Source: Linyphia triangularis (Eukaryota; Arthropoda; Arachnida; Araneae; Linyphiidae). From it: a stretch of 64,000 nucleotides of DNA. The stretch spans positions 8,293,501 through 8,357,500 of the forward strand of contig OZ021729.1 in the NCBI GenBank assembly GCA_963978545.1. The letters are read 5' to 3'. This document shows, in pieces, positions 22,916-35,759 of the stretch; positions within the stretch are counted from its first letter, which is position 1; each line of letters opens with the position of its first letter. The translations under genes were made by a program, and so were the position numbers. A model generated the notes under the pieces. It ran no database searches, was not told the origin of the DNA, and worked only from the letters and a program-made list of their open reading frames with translations.

Positions 22916-24403
22916 TTAAAATTTATTGCTCAAACTTCTTATATGGTGTTTTTATATCAAAAGGAACAAAGTTAGAGGGTGAGACTTTCAAAAATAAAAA
23001 AATAAAAATCTCATGCCTTTTAAGATCCACCCTATTGTTGACTATCTTTTGAGAAAGATAAGACCTTAGGTAGGTTATGCTAATTTGCATTAAAAATTAC
23101 ATAAACATTTTAATTTTTACCATATTATTTTTTAATATTTTTTCTCATTTCGGCACCTCTCTCAAAATCCCATGTGTGTGATCGCACTTAAACCGGCCCT
23201 GCCAGTTAATGAAAAAGCTAAACCAAAAGTAAGTATAAAAATGAAAGTCTGAACAAAATTACACTAATCTCTGATTGTATTAGGATTCACCTATGTAATA
23301 AATTGGTAAATTTAAAAATTTTTATTTAGCATGTCATATTAAACCCCATTCTCTTCTTTTTCTTCTTCAAAAAAACCTATTACGTTCTCTACCTAACGTG
23401 GACAATTCTCTTCTTTCTACCTTTTCCTCTTTTTATTTAGAAAATTTAAGTACAACGAAGTTTATTGCAAATTTTATGGGGAGTAATGAATTTCTCATTC
23501 ATGGTGGGGTGGGAGGAGGTATCCTTACTTTAGTAATTTGTTTGTAATTTTTTATGATTTGCTCCTTTTGAATAACTCTTAGGAGCCTCCCAAAAATATT
23601 TTACTACCCTTTCGGCTCCAATCGGTTATAGATAACAAAAGTATATATAACCAAACTCATTTTATTTCATAATATAGCCAAAAGAAAAATACATGGAACA
23701 AAGTTCTAATTTTTCACTTATAATTTGAAATCATCGCTACCATTACCGAAACTGACGCCACACGTAATACGATAAAAGCCACTTCACAGAAGTTTGAAAT
23801 ATGACCTCCTTAAAAGTCTCTTCTTCCATTTGGACTACTTAGAGAAAGCAACTGGAAAAGTAACTGAAACCTCTTAAGGAAATTAGAATTCTAATTCTGA
23901 CATTTAGTGAGACAATTGAGAAGCGACGAATCCTTAATGCAGGGGTAATTAAATATTCGAAATTATTTTCCATTAGTGTAAATTCCGTCGCTGAACGAAT
24001 TCAGCCAATTAGGATAAGAGATCGATCAGATGGGAGCAGTTTTGTATTGATTGGGATAAATGATTAATGGGCTACTGTTGAACCTTTTGGCATGAAATGG
24101 AATGGATTATGGAACGAAACTAGGTTAGGGATTAAAAATTTTGAATCAGTTGTTCTTTCTTTTAAAGTTTTTTTTTTATATATACATTTTGTATGAATTA
24201 TGGTCTTTATGTTTACCCGTGAAGCACAGCCAAATGATTTTAAATTAATGGACTTTCATACCAAGACAGTGTCTCGAAGGGAAAGAATCTTGTATATATG
24301 TATGTAATGTTCTCACCTTTGGCTTAAAGTTTTGCAGTGGTGGAGTCAGTGAAAAGTCATTTTGAGATGATCCAACACATTTATTAAATCATAATATGGA
24401 CTC
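22916..24403. other. Non-coding DNA
   Basis: No gene or terminal-repeat element recognised. The block at 23730-24130 is less AT-rich and looks unique in this window. Confidence 0.5.
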
Positions 24404-24739
24404 AAGATAAGAGAGAGGGGAGGGGAGAAAAAGAGAGAGGGGGGGAGGGAGAGAAAGATAAAGATAGAGGGATAGGGAGAGAAAGATAGAGATAAAGAGA
24501 GTAAGAGAGATATAGAGAGGGGGGGAGAAAGAGAGAGAGGGAGAGAAATATATAGAGAGAAGGAGAGAAAGATAGAGATAAATAGAGAGAGGGAGAGAAA
24601 TATATAGAGAGAAGGAGAGAAAGATAGAGATAAAGAGAGAGAGAGAGGGGAGAAAGAGAGATAGGGAGGGAGAGAAAGATAGAAAGAGAGGGAGAGAAAG
24701 ATAGAGAGAGAGGGAGAGAAAGATAGAGAGAAAGAGAGT

Positions 24740-24809
<70 letters not shown>

Positions 24810-24966
24810 TAGGGGAGGAGAAAGAGAGAGATGGAGAGAAATATATAGAGAGAAGGAGAGAAAGATAGAGATAAAGAGAGAGAGAAGAGGGAGAAAGATA
24901 GAGATAAAGAGAGAGAGAAGAGGGAGAAAGAGAGAGAGGGAGGGAGAGAGAGGGAGAGAAAGAGAC
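24404..24966. repeat. GA-rich compound microsatellite with (TA)n core
   Basis: The plus strand is almost pure purine (GAGAGA, GGGAGA, GATAGAGA words) on both sides of a (TA)n run at about 24743-24808. Longer phrases (for example ATATATAGAGAGAAGGAGAG) repeat, so parts have been duplicated as blocks. Polypurine tracts of this length can adopt non-B structures. Confidence 0.93.
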
Positions 24967-25332
24967 TAAAATGTTACGTGCTATCTACTTGATTGAAAGG
25001 AATAGAGTGCGTCGTCGTGTCATCGATAAGAGAGAAGTGTAACCTATCAATGTATGGAAGCGTGGGAATCGCTGAGTTAGCACCAAGGGTGAGGTTAAGT
25101 TATAAACAATCGAAGCGAGAACGAGCAAAACTGAACTATGAGACGTGAATAACAAAAATGCTGACATTGCAAATCTCACACTATTAGTTTAGCGTGGGCT
25201 TTTATCGAAGGAAGTTGTTGAAGGAATTAAAAATAGGACAGCGGGCTGTGAAAAGAGGAATTAATTTAATTTCCGTTCTAAAAAGAGATTGCTATTACAT
25301 GTATGTGATAACTGTCTAATTTAGAGAGTTTT
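24967..25332. other. Unique, less AT-rich block
   Basis: 24990-25240 is GC-richer than its flanks, and a 64-codon minus frame here shows no domain. It might be part of an old LTR or another repeat, but no partner copy is visible in the window. Confidence 0.45.
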
Positions 25333-25508
25333 CCTAATTCAATTTTCACTTTCAAATCGTGTATCTTATTTTAAATCCTTTCATCAATTCATTCAATAAA
25401 TCTCCACGTTTTCAATAACACTTTTATGTGAGATTTGTTTTGTCAGCGTTCTTCAAATAGTGAGTCCCATAATTAATATTCAGTATAGCTTATCTTAGCA
25501 TCACAATT
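25333..25508. repeat. Dispersed repeat Z, copy 1
   Basis: Matches 38553-38728 in the same orientation. Shared phrases in order are TTAATTCAATTTTC-like, AATTCATTCAATAA, CACGTTTTCAA, GAGATTTGTT, GTCAGCGTT and CCCATAATTAA. No coding content or terminal repeats were seen; the class is unknown. Confidence 0.75.
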
Positions 25509-25526
25509 CCCACGCTTAAGATAAAT

Positions 25527-25655
25527 AGTTTCGGTCATTTTTTTCTCGGCAGACCAGTGGATTCATGATCCACAAACATTTTTCTACAGTCTATAAAAAA
25601 CCTAGAATGATGTTCTATGAGGTACCTAAACTTACTGTCGCTTCTCATTCTATTG
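25527..25655. mobile_element. Solo right-arm fragment of long-TIR MITE C
   Basis: GGCAGACCAGTGGATTC, TCTATAAAAAACC, AGAATGATGTTC and a TCGCTTCTCA ending follow the same order as the right arms of the two full copies (45057-45764 and 56567-57227). Only one arm is present and it is diverged, so it is an old truncated copy. Confidence 0.75.
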
Positions 25656-26153
25656 TGTTTCAAATAAAAAACTTGGAACAAAATGATGTTATAACTCACA
25701 ATAAATATTTAAGAAACAGATGAAAGCACGTTTCTTAGCTACATTTATTCTTAACATACGTTTCTGTCTTTTTATGCCTCAAATTCCTTTTACACATCTT
25801 AAAGCAAAATAATCTAGTCCATACTGACGACTAAAATTGTATGTGGTCACTGAACTTTTTCAATTTGGGTTTTCTCCAAATGGAGTTGTAAAAGTTGAAG
25901 CTTTATGAACTGAACAAGGCTTTTGACTGAACTCGCTGTTTTCTTAAATTGATTTCCATAGGGAATTTCATGGCTCGTAGGGTAGGGAATTTTATTTTTA
26001 GCAATTTTTATCATAGCATGTTCAGTTAGAACTTTTTATTTCAGTACTATTATATTACCACAAATTCACAAAGCATATAAAACAAGAAATGTAAAAACTT
26101 GTGATGTGTGATATTTTCCAGCCAAATAATCCAGAAAAAAATCACACCTCTTT
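25656..26153. other. AT-rich non-coding DNA
   Basis: Nothing recognised. Confidence 0.5.
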
Positions 26154-26372
26154 TTAGTAATCTTAAATGTATCATACTAATTACTTTTTTATAATCTTAA
26201 AAGTATCATGTTTTATAATCTTAAATATATCATAATTTGCAATCTTAAATTTATCATATCTTTTTTTTTTGTAATCTTAAATGTGTCATATTTTATAATC
26301 TTAAATGTATAATATTTTTTAATCTTAAATGTATCATATTTTGTAATCTTAAATGCGTCACAATTAACGATT
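26154..26372. repeat. ~25-bp minisatellite
   Basis: Eight diverged units contain AATCTTAAATGTATCATA separated by short T-rich spacers of variable length. Confidence 0.85.
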
Positions 26373-26519
26373 TAGTTAAAAACTAAATTAAATTAGCCCA
26401 TAAAAACATATAAATCTCTTTTCAACTGCCAACTTTTATATGCAATTACAACTTATTAATACGATTTTGAACTCAGATCAAGTTTCCATAGTTTTTTTTT
26501 ATGAACGATCATTTGTACA

Positions 26520-26710
26520 TACTATCCATGCCATTGACTAAATTTTTTCCATCCATAACTTGATAGAACGCAAAGTTATCGACAACGAGTCTATTTGCCA
26601 GGTCCCAGCTTTATTGGATGGCGGTAAATTCGTCATTTAGCTCTTCAAAGATTTGCCCGTCACAACACACCCAAAATTAAAGTCAATACAAAGAATTTAT
26701 AAATTAAAAG
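26520..26710 (-). mobile_element. Element B copy 3, fragment
   Basis: Retains CCATAACTTGATAGAACGCA, GTTATCGACAACGAGTC, TTGGATGGCGG and ACAACACACCCAAAATTAAA, in the order of the right half of other minus-orientation B copies. The terminal GGATTTA is decayed. Confidence 0.65.
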
Positions 26711-27239
26711 TGCTTTTTTATTTAAAATTTAAATGTTAATGTCGTACTTTATTTACTGAGAGTGTATATATCAATAAAGGTTTTCTAAATTAAAGTCATT
26801 ATAAAAATGATAAAAAATGTAAAAGCGTCAATTTTTTCTCACTGTATTAATGAAATTTCATTATAATATTTTATAGAATCATATTAAAAAATTGATTTTG
26901 AAATTGAATATTGATTATTGACTTATAAAGATAGAATCCTGCCTAATTTATTTTAATAACTTGGCATCTTTCTATACAATAATAGTGTTATGATTCTAAC
27001 AAATATATTTTTTTTAAAATTGTATTAGTCCAAAGTTTAATAAGAAAATGCAAATAACATTTTCAATCAGTTAATAAATTCTGAAAACTGCTATTTACCA
27101 CACTGGATTTGATGTAAATTAAATCTTACCAGAAATTTCCACTTGACAAAGATTGCGTTAAATACAGACTAACAGGGAAGTTTCCGATTATGTTAACAGA
27201 ATGAAGTTTTGTGATATTAAAAAATAAAAAAGAGCACAA
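26711..27239. other. AT-rich non-coding DNA
   Basis: Nothing recognised. Confidence 0.5.
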
Positions 27240-27689
27240 TGTTGCACAAATTGTCTGTATATATTGTAAATAGTGACGTATCATTTTAAAATTCTATTGT
27301 AATTTATTTTTATCTTATTTTATTTATTAATAGCGATTATACAGGTTAGAAAAAGGTGTCAACACCTAAGGCAATCGAGAAGTTTCGAGATATTTCTTTT
27401 CCGATGAATTGGCTGGAAATTTCGAGAATGTCGCACGCGCTGATATATAAAAGACTGGAGAACCGGAAAGTTTTCAGATTGACTTCGGACTTCGTTGAAA
27501 GCTAATCGCTTTGTTTACCTATTGGAGTGAGCTTGTATAATCGCTGAATTCGAAGTTATTTTTGTTGAAGCTTGAGAGTAATTAAACTGTTGCCTGTGAA
27601 TAAATTTTGTGAGTTTTCTGAAGAGAGAATAAATATTTTTAAACCGTGAAAACTGTGCCATCATTGCCTTAGTGGAAAAATTAGTAACA
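27240..27689 (+). mobile_element. Candidate solo LTR with TATA box and heat-shock-like elements
   Basis: Begins TGTTGCACAAATTG, similar in layout to the LTR-like start at 14476 (TGTTACGAATTG), and ends AATTAGTAACA. It contains a TATA box (GATATATAAAAG, around 27440) and late AATAAA-type signals (27600 and 27628 regions). No matching 5-bp flanking duplication was found and no second LTR is present. It could instead be an orphan promoter region. Confidence 0.4.
27378..27460 (+). promoter_or_regulatory. Putative HSE-plus-TATA promoter
   Basis: GGAAATTTCGAGAATG (27415-27430) fits the heat-shock element pattern nGAAnnTTCnnGAA exactly. An upstream AGAAGTTTCGAGATATTTC (near 27379) is a close second. 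The TATA box GATATATAAAAG follows about 10-15 bp downstream of the GAATG, in the usual order. Function is inferred only. Confidence 0.5.
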
Positions 27690-27962
27690 ATAAGATAACA
27701 TTTTAAAATCTGAGGGAATATGTAGTCCTAATTAAATTAATAAATTTCTTAATGAAAACTAGTCTTGTCAAACCATTGCTGTCAGTGATTAAACCAATAA
27801 ACATGATATAAACCCATCACTACCGTTGTAGTCCAATTTTATTTCTCAAAGCGCTAGAACTCCGTGTTGGCTATACTGCTCTAAGACATCATCGTAGCTA
27901 TATTCCAATCTTCAAATAATAGAAAGAATCTTTCAAGGGAAACTGACCACATTTGCATCACT
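27690..27962. other. Non-coding DNA
   Basis: Nothing recognised. 27838-27950 is somewhat less AT-rich and adjoins element B copy 4. Confidence 0.45.
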
Positions 27963-28480
27963 AATATAACCCATAAAATTGCCAATTTTTTATTTATTAA
28001 AAAAGCGCCGTTTCTGTTGCCAATGTAGACTTGGTGTTGGCCTCTAATTTTAAACATTGAATACATCTCTATCAGCAAACTATGCTGCAAAATACTTTGC
28101 AAAATTGATTCATTAAAACGAACGTGAATTTATGCACTTACATCCAAATATCTTTTATTTATTCTGATTAAAACAATTTTATTATTTATTTATTAAAACA
28201 ATTTTGGAGATAGGAAAGTTTCGTCACTGATCGGCTAAATGCTATATCAGCGCGATTGGATGACGGCATTTTTGTTTATTAGTACATCGTAAAAGCGACC
28301 TTTTAGTGACAGTAACAGCCGACAAAATTTGATAGAATGCATTGTCATCGACATCGAATCCATCTGCCAAGTTTCAGACCGATTGGATGACGGCAAGGGA
28401 GTTAATTAGGCCTCCACAGATTTTACAAACATCGACATACTCAGCAACACACAAAATCGAAGTTAATATAACGGATAAAG
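27963..28480 (-). mobile_element. Element B copy 4
   Basis: On the plus strand it starts AATATAACCCATAAAATTGCC (the terminal hairpin portion is deleted) and ends AAAATCGAAGTTAATATAAC. The internal segment TTTATTTATTCTGATTAAAA is present at about 28156, followed by a partial duplication (ATTATTTATTTATTAAAACA) up to about 28205, an early stage of expansion. CGATTGGATGACGGCA occurs twice (about 28253 and 28379). The 73- and 74-codon frames here are chance frames within the repeat. Confidence 0.8.
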
Positions 28481-28598
28481 AGCGATTGCACTACATCGAG
28501 CAGTACTCATTAAGTCCTATAGTACGCTTTCTAGTATATATAATGCTTCCATTTTCATTATTCTAGTATGTTTGGGTATTGTATATTGCATACTTACT

Positions 28599-29254
28599 TG
28601 CGAATGTAGAGGTTGGAAATATCAATTTAAATAAATATCGATACTATATCGTTGCATAGCAAAAGATATCGATGTATCGATACTTGATTTCTTTTTTTTT
28701 TTTAATTGAGTTTCAATTTTGCCTGAAACGAAGTTTTTTGGGGCAAATTTCTACTTTTCAAGAATTCATGCCAAAATTGTTTTTAGAAATAAATTATATT
28801 ACTAATCAGAATAAATAAAATACATTTATATGTCAATGCATAAATTCACATTAAATTTTGAAAAGTAGTTTACCGCATATTTTGCTGATAGATGTTTTTA
28901 ATATTTAAAATTAGATGCAAATTCCAGGCACACGTTGGCACCAGAAACGGCACTATGTTAATGACTACTAATAAATGATCTTATCTTTCCATTACATTAT
29001 GTTATCTTATTGGTTAGGGTGCCATTCTAACTGTCTCTCAACCAAGTCCAAATTTTAGTTTTGAAGTTTTTGAAAAGGGAATAAAGAAAATCGAAGAAAC
29101 ACGTGGAACTACAAAACGATCATCAAAAAACTAAAAATGTTTGAAAATATCTATATATCGGTAACTTGTATCGATATTTTTATTATCGATATATTTTTTA
29201 AAATATCGATAAAAATATCGTCGTATCGATATATCACTGACCTTTATGCGAATG
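28599..29254. mobile_element. hAT-type MITE J, copy 1, with perfect 8-bp TSD
   Basis: The element (28607-29246) has ends TAGAGGTTGG... and ...ACTGACCTTTA, the same TIRs as the copy at 40437-41143 but more decayed. The direct repeat TGCGAATG flanks it exactly (28599-28606 and 29247-29254). Eight-base duplications are the signature of the hAT superfamily. Many ATCGAT palindromes lie in both arms. It carries a nested element B fragment and no transposase. Confidence 0.92.
28795..28975 (+). mobile_element. Element B fragment nested in MITE J
   Basis: AATCAGAATAAATAAAATAC through GATGTTTTTAATATTTAAAA to CACGTTGGCACCAGAAACGG follows the left-to-right order of the hairpin-side half of B in plus orientation. 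The equivalent stretch is absent from MITE J copy 2, so B material inserted into this copy, or was captured by it, later. Confidence 0.7.
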
Positions 29255-30227
29255 AGTTCCACACACACAAAACATACTGATCTCAAACCTAGTTACAACT
29301 TGAACTCGAATTAAGAGAAGGGAATGCTTTCACGGAGGCCTTTCAAGGGGAAACTACTCCGCATCGCGTCTCGAGTTGGATAAAACTGAAAAATAGATTA
29401 CTCCAAGAATAGAAACGGGACTGTGGTAAACACCCCCCTTGCTTACTCGTTTTTGAAATCAGAGATTACAAAGTGCTAATGCAATGGAGATGCGAGTTTA
29501 GATTCACCATAATGAAAGACTGCTCCTAACAATCTAGTAAGTAACATTTATGCTACGACGATCCAGCTCCTCCATATTTATATAAACTTTTTTTATGAAA
29601 ATAAAGTTTCTACACACCTGAAGCTTCTGTAATTTATATTTAGTATTTGAAAATTCTGAAAGAAAGTGTTTTTATCTCTTCTCTTGACACTTACTTTTCC
29701 ATGAGATTTTAAGATAGTCAAGTTCTCGGAGAAATAGGTTGGGTAGAAAAATATACACGAAAGAAATATTTTTTAGGTGTTAAATTTCAACTCTAATCGC
29801 AGCAAGCAAAAAGCATATGTTATATAATATTCTGGATGGTGATTTTTTGTGACTTCTCTTTTGTCAGCCTTTATATATAAAAAAAATGTATATTGATAAC
29901 GCCAATTTCAAGCAATAACGAAATCTACGCTTCTGACGAATAGTTTCATTACAATTGCACGTTGAGTTACTTGTCTGATATTCGAAGTTAAAAAGTCAGA
30001 AATGGCCCAAATTTTTGGTAAAGTTATTATAAAACACATTAGATGACAGTGCTTTAGAAAGGAAAAAACCGTAATTCAAGCCTGATGAAGAAACCTAAGA
30101 AACCTCAGCAATCGATTACAATTTCTAACTCTTGATGAACTTCTAATGAAAGGAATTACTCTAAGTAATTAAATGCGCTGGTGGAGCACCGGTACATTAG
30201 TAAATAATTTTGAGTCTTATAGACAAT
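29255..30227. other. Unique non-coding DNA
   Basis: 29300-29470 is less AT-rich. No domain, RNA gene or terminal repeat recognised. Confidence 0.5.
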
Positions 30228-31010
<783 letters not shown>

Positions 31011-32213
31011 CGTAAGTTCCTTCAACATTCTACTCTTTTTTTTTTTTTTTTCTCTTTCTGTCGTTTCTTTCTCTACTTTTTTTCTTTCTACTCATGTTTT
31101 CTCTATACTTCTTTAAAGTTTTAAATATTCAATTCAATACATGTAGACGTATACTTTTCCCTCCAAATGGCCTTTGAACAAGCAATCTGCATAAACGTTT
31201 GTCAGTCACAATAAATCTCTCTGAACATTTCGATCAAGAGTCGAAGCATTTCAGTAATAAGCGAACTATCATGAAACCATCTGAACAAAAATGATCAAAT
31301 AAAACATACTTTCCGGACCCATCAACCTCTCCAGTTCATCTCACACTCACGAAAGGGATCCGTGATAAAATTTATATATTTCTCGGCCGCCATAAAAACC
31401 TTCCCGCACATAATCCGAAAGGGGTCTTAAATGTAGATGCCCTCTGCTTTCATCAGGACACGCTAACTGCGAGCAGTTTGAAAAAACTTTGTTTGCCAAA
31501 TGCCCTTCATCTTGATATCATCCTACTTTAAAGAGTCGTTCGAGTTTACGAGGAATCCAAAGAAGGTGGCACAACTGCAACATAAAACTTTTTTTTTTAT
31601 GCTGTCTGTTTGCACCTAAGAGGAGTGAGAAAAAATTGAATAAGGAAAACGAAGGGTGCTACTTTAGGATGCGATAGCACTTTTCTGTTTGCTTTCTTTT
31701 TTACGTGGATACTTTATTTCTTGACAGCATTTAGAGAACCAAAGAGAAGTGTATTTTGTTTTTTTGATCGTCCTCTGGAAATATCAAATAGGGTACCATC
31801 GATTCATCTTGGAATCTTTTTGGTAGGTAATTGGTTTGGAGTGTGCGAAGAGTATTGATCTTGGGAGAGCATGGTATGGTGCAAAAGTAATAGTCCCAGA
31901 AAGAGGCTGCAAGTTTTGAATTGATTTTTGTTGAACATACAGAAAAACTAGTTACTCTTAGAGATAGGGCTTGCCGGGGAAAATTCGTCAGAAATTGTTC
32001 GAAAATTAACATCGAATAAGTAGAATTATAAATCAGTAGTCAAAGGTGTCACAATTTGATAAATAATAAATGATTTATTTGATTTGGAAACCAAAGTGTT
32101 TTTTTGTTGTTTTTTTGGAGCGAGAGGATCACAAGGTTTCATTTTTATTCTTCTGGGAATTTGTAGCATGAGACTATTTACGCTCAGTAATCTTCTTGGT
32201 CTTTCTTGGTAAG
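31011..32213. other. Non-coding DNA
   Basis: 31030-31130 is pyrimidine-rich. 31300-31560 is less AT-rich and unique. A 93-codon minus frame (31731-32012) and a 66-codon minus frame (32026-32226) have no recognisable domain. Confidence 0.5.
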
Positions 32214-32425
32214 GTCTTGGTGGCAAGTTGGTTGGTTGGTGCTTTCAGATTACCTGGCGCCGTCAGCAACACGAGGGCTATAATGCGCCGAAACATTCGT
32301 CATTAGACAAGCCAACATACATTTACAAACATCCATGCCAAACACGGGACTCAAACCCGCAACGTCGCGGTCTAGAAGCTAGCACGCTAACCACTATACC
32401 GTTTGGTCGACGTCTTGGTGGCAAG
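32214..32425 (-). mobile_element. SINE family 1, copy 4, with perfect 14-bp TSD
   Basis: The element lies at 32228-32411 on the minus strand. The B box has one change (GGTTTGAGTCCCG). The target duplication GTCTTGGTGGCAAG is exact at 32214-32227 and 32412-32425. The tail on the plus strand is TTGGTTGGTTGG, that is (AACC)n at the element's 3' end. A 92-codon frame across it is an artefact. Confidence 0.94.
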
Positions 32426-32697
32426 AGACACACCCTTGATAAAATGATTTTTCAGATTATCCTGATCAGCCTAACGAGAAGACCCAACAAGCTAACAGAT
32501 TTATAAGGGCACCTAGGCTCGAATAATTGAACTAAATATTTATGTTCTATTTATATTTACCTTTCAAAAAGCTTTTGAATCATAAAAATATAATTAGGTC
32601 CAATTCGATTGATTATTGCAAAAAGAACTCAACTCTGAAAGACATGGAACATGACAAAGCATGAATGATAACTATAGAACAAAAACACGACTCTATA

Positions 32698-33000
32698 AGG
32701 ACCACGCTATCCTGGTGGTCAGCGTATCGAGCTCATGACCGGAGGGTTGTGGGTTCGATCCTGTGACGGCCACCGAAGATCAGTGTGTACCCAAAGGGGG
32801 CTGGTGCACGTTAAATCCGTCATGGCCTCAATGTCCTCTCGTTGGTGAGATGGGGTTTGAGAGAGGGGTTTACACTAGAAGATTTCTATCTCGCATTCTT
32901 CTAGATGCTCAAAATTACGAGACGTATTTGGATGTGTTAAGCACTCAATATGGCAAAAATAGACAGCCAGAAGTTCCAAACAAACAAACAAACAACTTTA
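32698..33000 (+). mobile_element. tRNA-derived SINE family 2 with (CAAA)n tail
   Basis: Head CTATCCTGGTGGTCAGCGTA (A-box-like TGGTCAGCG) and GGTTGTGGGTTCGATCC (B box GGTTCGATCC), about 38 bases apart as in a tRNA. The body is about 230 bp and unlike families 1 and 3, ending in a CAAACAAACAAACAA tail at 32980-32996. CTATAAGG upstream and TTTATAAAC downstream hint at a short decayed duplication. The 93-codon frame over it is not a gene. Confidence 0.85.
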
Positions 33001-35095
33001 TAAACAACGTACTTTGCTTCAGCTATGTAACAAGTAGTATTTAAGAAAATTATAAATGTTTTTGACGTAAAAATTTGGCTTTTTCAATTTTTCGTGTTGA
33101 ACTCTTTTTGAAGTTTTCAAAACTAGATGTAAGCTAAAACATTGATAAACAAGAGATACATGACATTCACAAATCAGTAACATACCTATAGTTATTTTTA
33201 AAGGCATCTACATCAATTTTGGGTCACAGAACACTTTCATATGTTAGTTATATAAAGATGTACAAGATACAAACATGTTTATGAATTTCGATACTATATT
33301 GATAATACTTTAAAAATATATTTCAATGATTAGTGTAGCTATTCATAAATAATACCGAATCACAATCAAAACAACTTTACATTTTCAACTTAGCTAAGGT
33401 CAGAATCTTAGGAAAACCAAGTTATAGTTTGCAAATTATCCTGTGCTGCCAACTTCTTTATTCTTATTATCTTTTATTAGAAGGTTGATACTCTATAACT
33501 TATGGGTACTGCCAATTATCAGATTTTATTATCAGATTTTGCCGGACAAGAGGGCTATGAATATAACGTATTAATTTATAAATAATTTTGTATATTTATC
33601 TACCTTTACAAAAAATACTACCTTTGAAACCTTTGAATACTACCTAATTGTACTGCCTTTAGAATTTTTTATGTTATATTTATTTATAAGATATCATTAT
33701 ATTAATTTGAGAATAATTGTTCATAAGTTTTTTCAGATCTATAAAAAAAAAAAAAAAACTTGAAAGGGTGTTTTTTTAGGCAATTTATTGCAGTACTAAC
33801 ATATTTTCAGAGAGGACAAGAAAGATAATTTTCTAAATACACAAAAATACATTTAAAAAATGCCTTTACAATACCTCATGATTTTTTATTAACTTATTCA
33901 AAATCTGTAATACATCAACAAAATACATCATTTCTATGATAAAGAAAATTCATTGATGTTTTAAACATGAAAGAAACTTAACTCGTTTTAGGAACCCATT
34001 TAATCGCAACTTTTTTCCGAACAACTGCTTTTAAAAATGTTATAAATGCTTCACTATCGTTGATGCATAGAGGTAAAATAATATTGTTGATAAAATTCCA
34101 AAGGACTACGTACTGCATTCGTATTTTGTATTCATTGAAATTTTATTTTAATAAAATCTTTTTATTAATTCAAATTATCAAATGCGAAAAACAAAATATG
34201 TCAAAATAAGCTAAAACACATACAAGTAAAATTAATAAATATAATTAAATTTTAGAAATGCCAAAAACATTATGTTTGTCATTCGAAAATACAAAATAAA
34301 AGTGATCCCTTTTTTTTCACAAAATAACTAATTTTTTAACTAATAAATTTATTTACATTTATTCCCAAGATGACAAAACAACATTTTTATTCTAAACTAA
34401 AATAAACGAAAAGAAAAATTTATAACTTTCATTTAGAAATTAATATTTTATTATACTTCACTGAATCATCTCATACAGAGAAACCTCCACCTAAAAGCAT
34501 TTTACGCGACATTCACTGTATTTCTAATACGAAAAATCAAATTAAACAAAATGGTTCACCACGAGCAAAACGCCGGATAAAGGCCTACAAATAAAAAAAG
34601 AAAGAAAAAATGGTGATTATTTCCGACTGTTCTCGCTTCAGATCCACGGCAATAGAAATAATAGCAATCAATACCGAAATCAGAGCATAAAGGATACATT
34701 GTCTGGTCCATATCAATGTAGCCATTAAACGTAACAGAAACAATATAGCTTCATTGCGATTCCTAGCAACTCGCTGATAAATCATCATCGAACCTGATAA
34801 TGGTTACCAGTCCCCAATAAGAATAGTTACAATAGGTGCATGGAATTTTCAAGCGATAATGGTGGTTTTAAATTACTTTCGTAGCTAGGAGGATTAATTT
34901 AAAGAAGTATTTGATTATCTATGATGTATTCTAAATTACTTGCATTTTATTTCCTGATTATATTACTTTGCTTTTTGATCTCTTATATTGGTGTTTCGAC
35001 GGCTTGTTTTGGTTACTGACTAACAGTTGACTGTTTGAATGAAGAAAAAAGCGTTATGCGAGAAAGAGATATTTCGGATTTGTAAAATGTTTGCC
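33001..35095. other. AT-rich non-coding DNA
   Basis: No gene, RNA gene or mobile element recognised. Several short poly-A runs; the 62- and 67-codon minus frames carry no domain. Confidence 0.55.
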
Positions 35096-35700
35096 TTTAT
35101 AAGGATATCTCTAATTTAATTATTAATACTAATTATACTAACACTGTTATTAATACCGATACTAATATCAATCCTAATACCAATACAAATGTTCATACTA
35201 ATAGAAATAGCAATACTAATGCTAATACTAATAGTAATTACTCTATTATTTTTTGTAAAATTAGTACTAACACTAATTATTCTATTATTTTTGTAACATT
35301 AGTACTAATACTAATTATTCTATTATTTTTGTAATACCAATACTTATATTAATACTAGTCCTAATAATAGTTAAACGGTATAGTGGTTAGCGTGCTAGCT
35401 TCTAGACCGCGAGGTTGCGGGTTTGAGTCCCGTGTTTGGCATGGATGTTTGTAAATGTATGTTGGCTTGTCTAATGACGAATGTTTCGGCGCATTATAGT
35501 CCTCGTGTTGCTGACGGCGCCAGATAATCTGAAAACAACCAACCTAATACTAGTTATCTTTATACAGTTAATAATACTAATACTAATTATACTACTTTGT
35601 TGTAATACCAATACTTATAGTAACACTAATCTACTAATTATCTTGATACAATTAATAATACTTATATTAATTATACTATTTTTTTGTACTACCTGTACCA
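35096..35700. repeat. Degenerate ACTAAT/AATACT trinucleotide-phase repeat
   Basis: Long, imperfect runs of AATACTAAT, ATTACT and AATACC words keep a 3/6-base phase over about 430 bp in total. They are split by a SINE at 35374-35542. ATTATTCTATTATTTTTGTAA phrases are locally duplicated. Confidence 0.85.
35360..35556 (+). mobile_element. SINE family 1, copy 5, 5'-truncated, with TSD
   Basis: The element runs 35374-35542, starting at AAACGGTATAGTGG (about 7 bases of the head are missing) and ending AACAACCAA. CCTAATAATAGTTA (35360-35373) and CCTAATACTAGTTA (35543-35556) form the target duplication with one difference. The B box reads GGTTTGAGTCC. Confidence 0.93.
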
Positions 35701-35759
35701 ACAATTTTTTTTTTGCATTGAATTTATATAAACTGCTAAATAAAAAACATATGTTTTAG

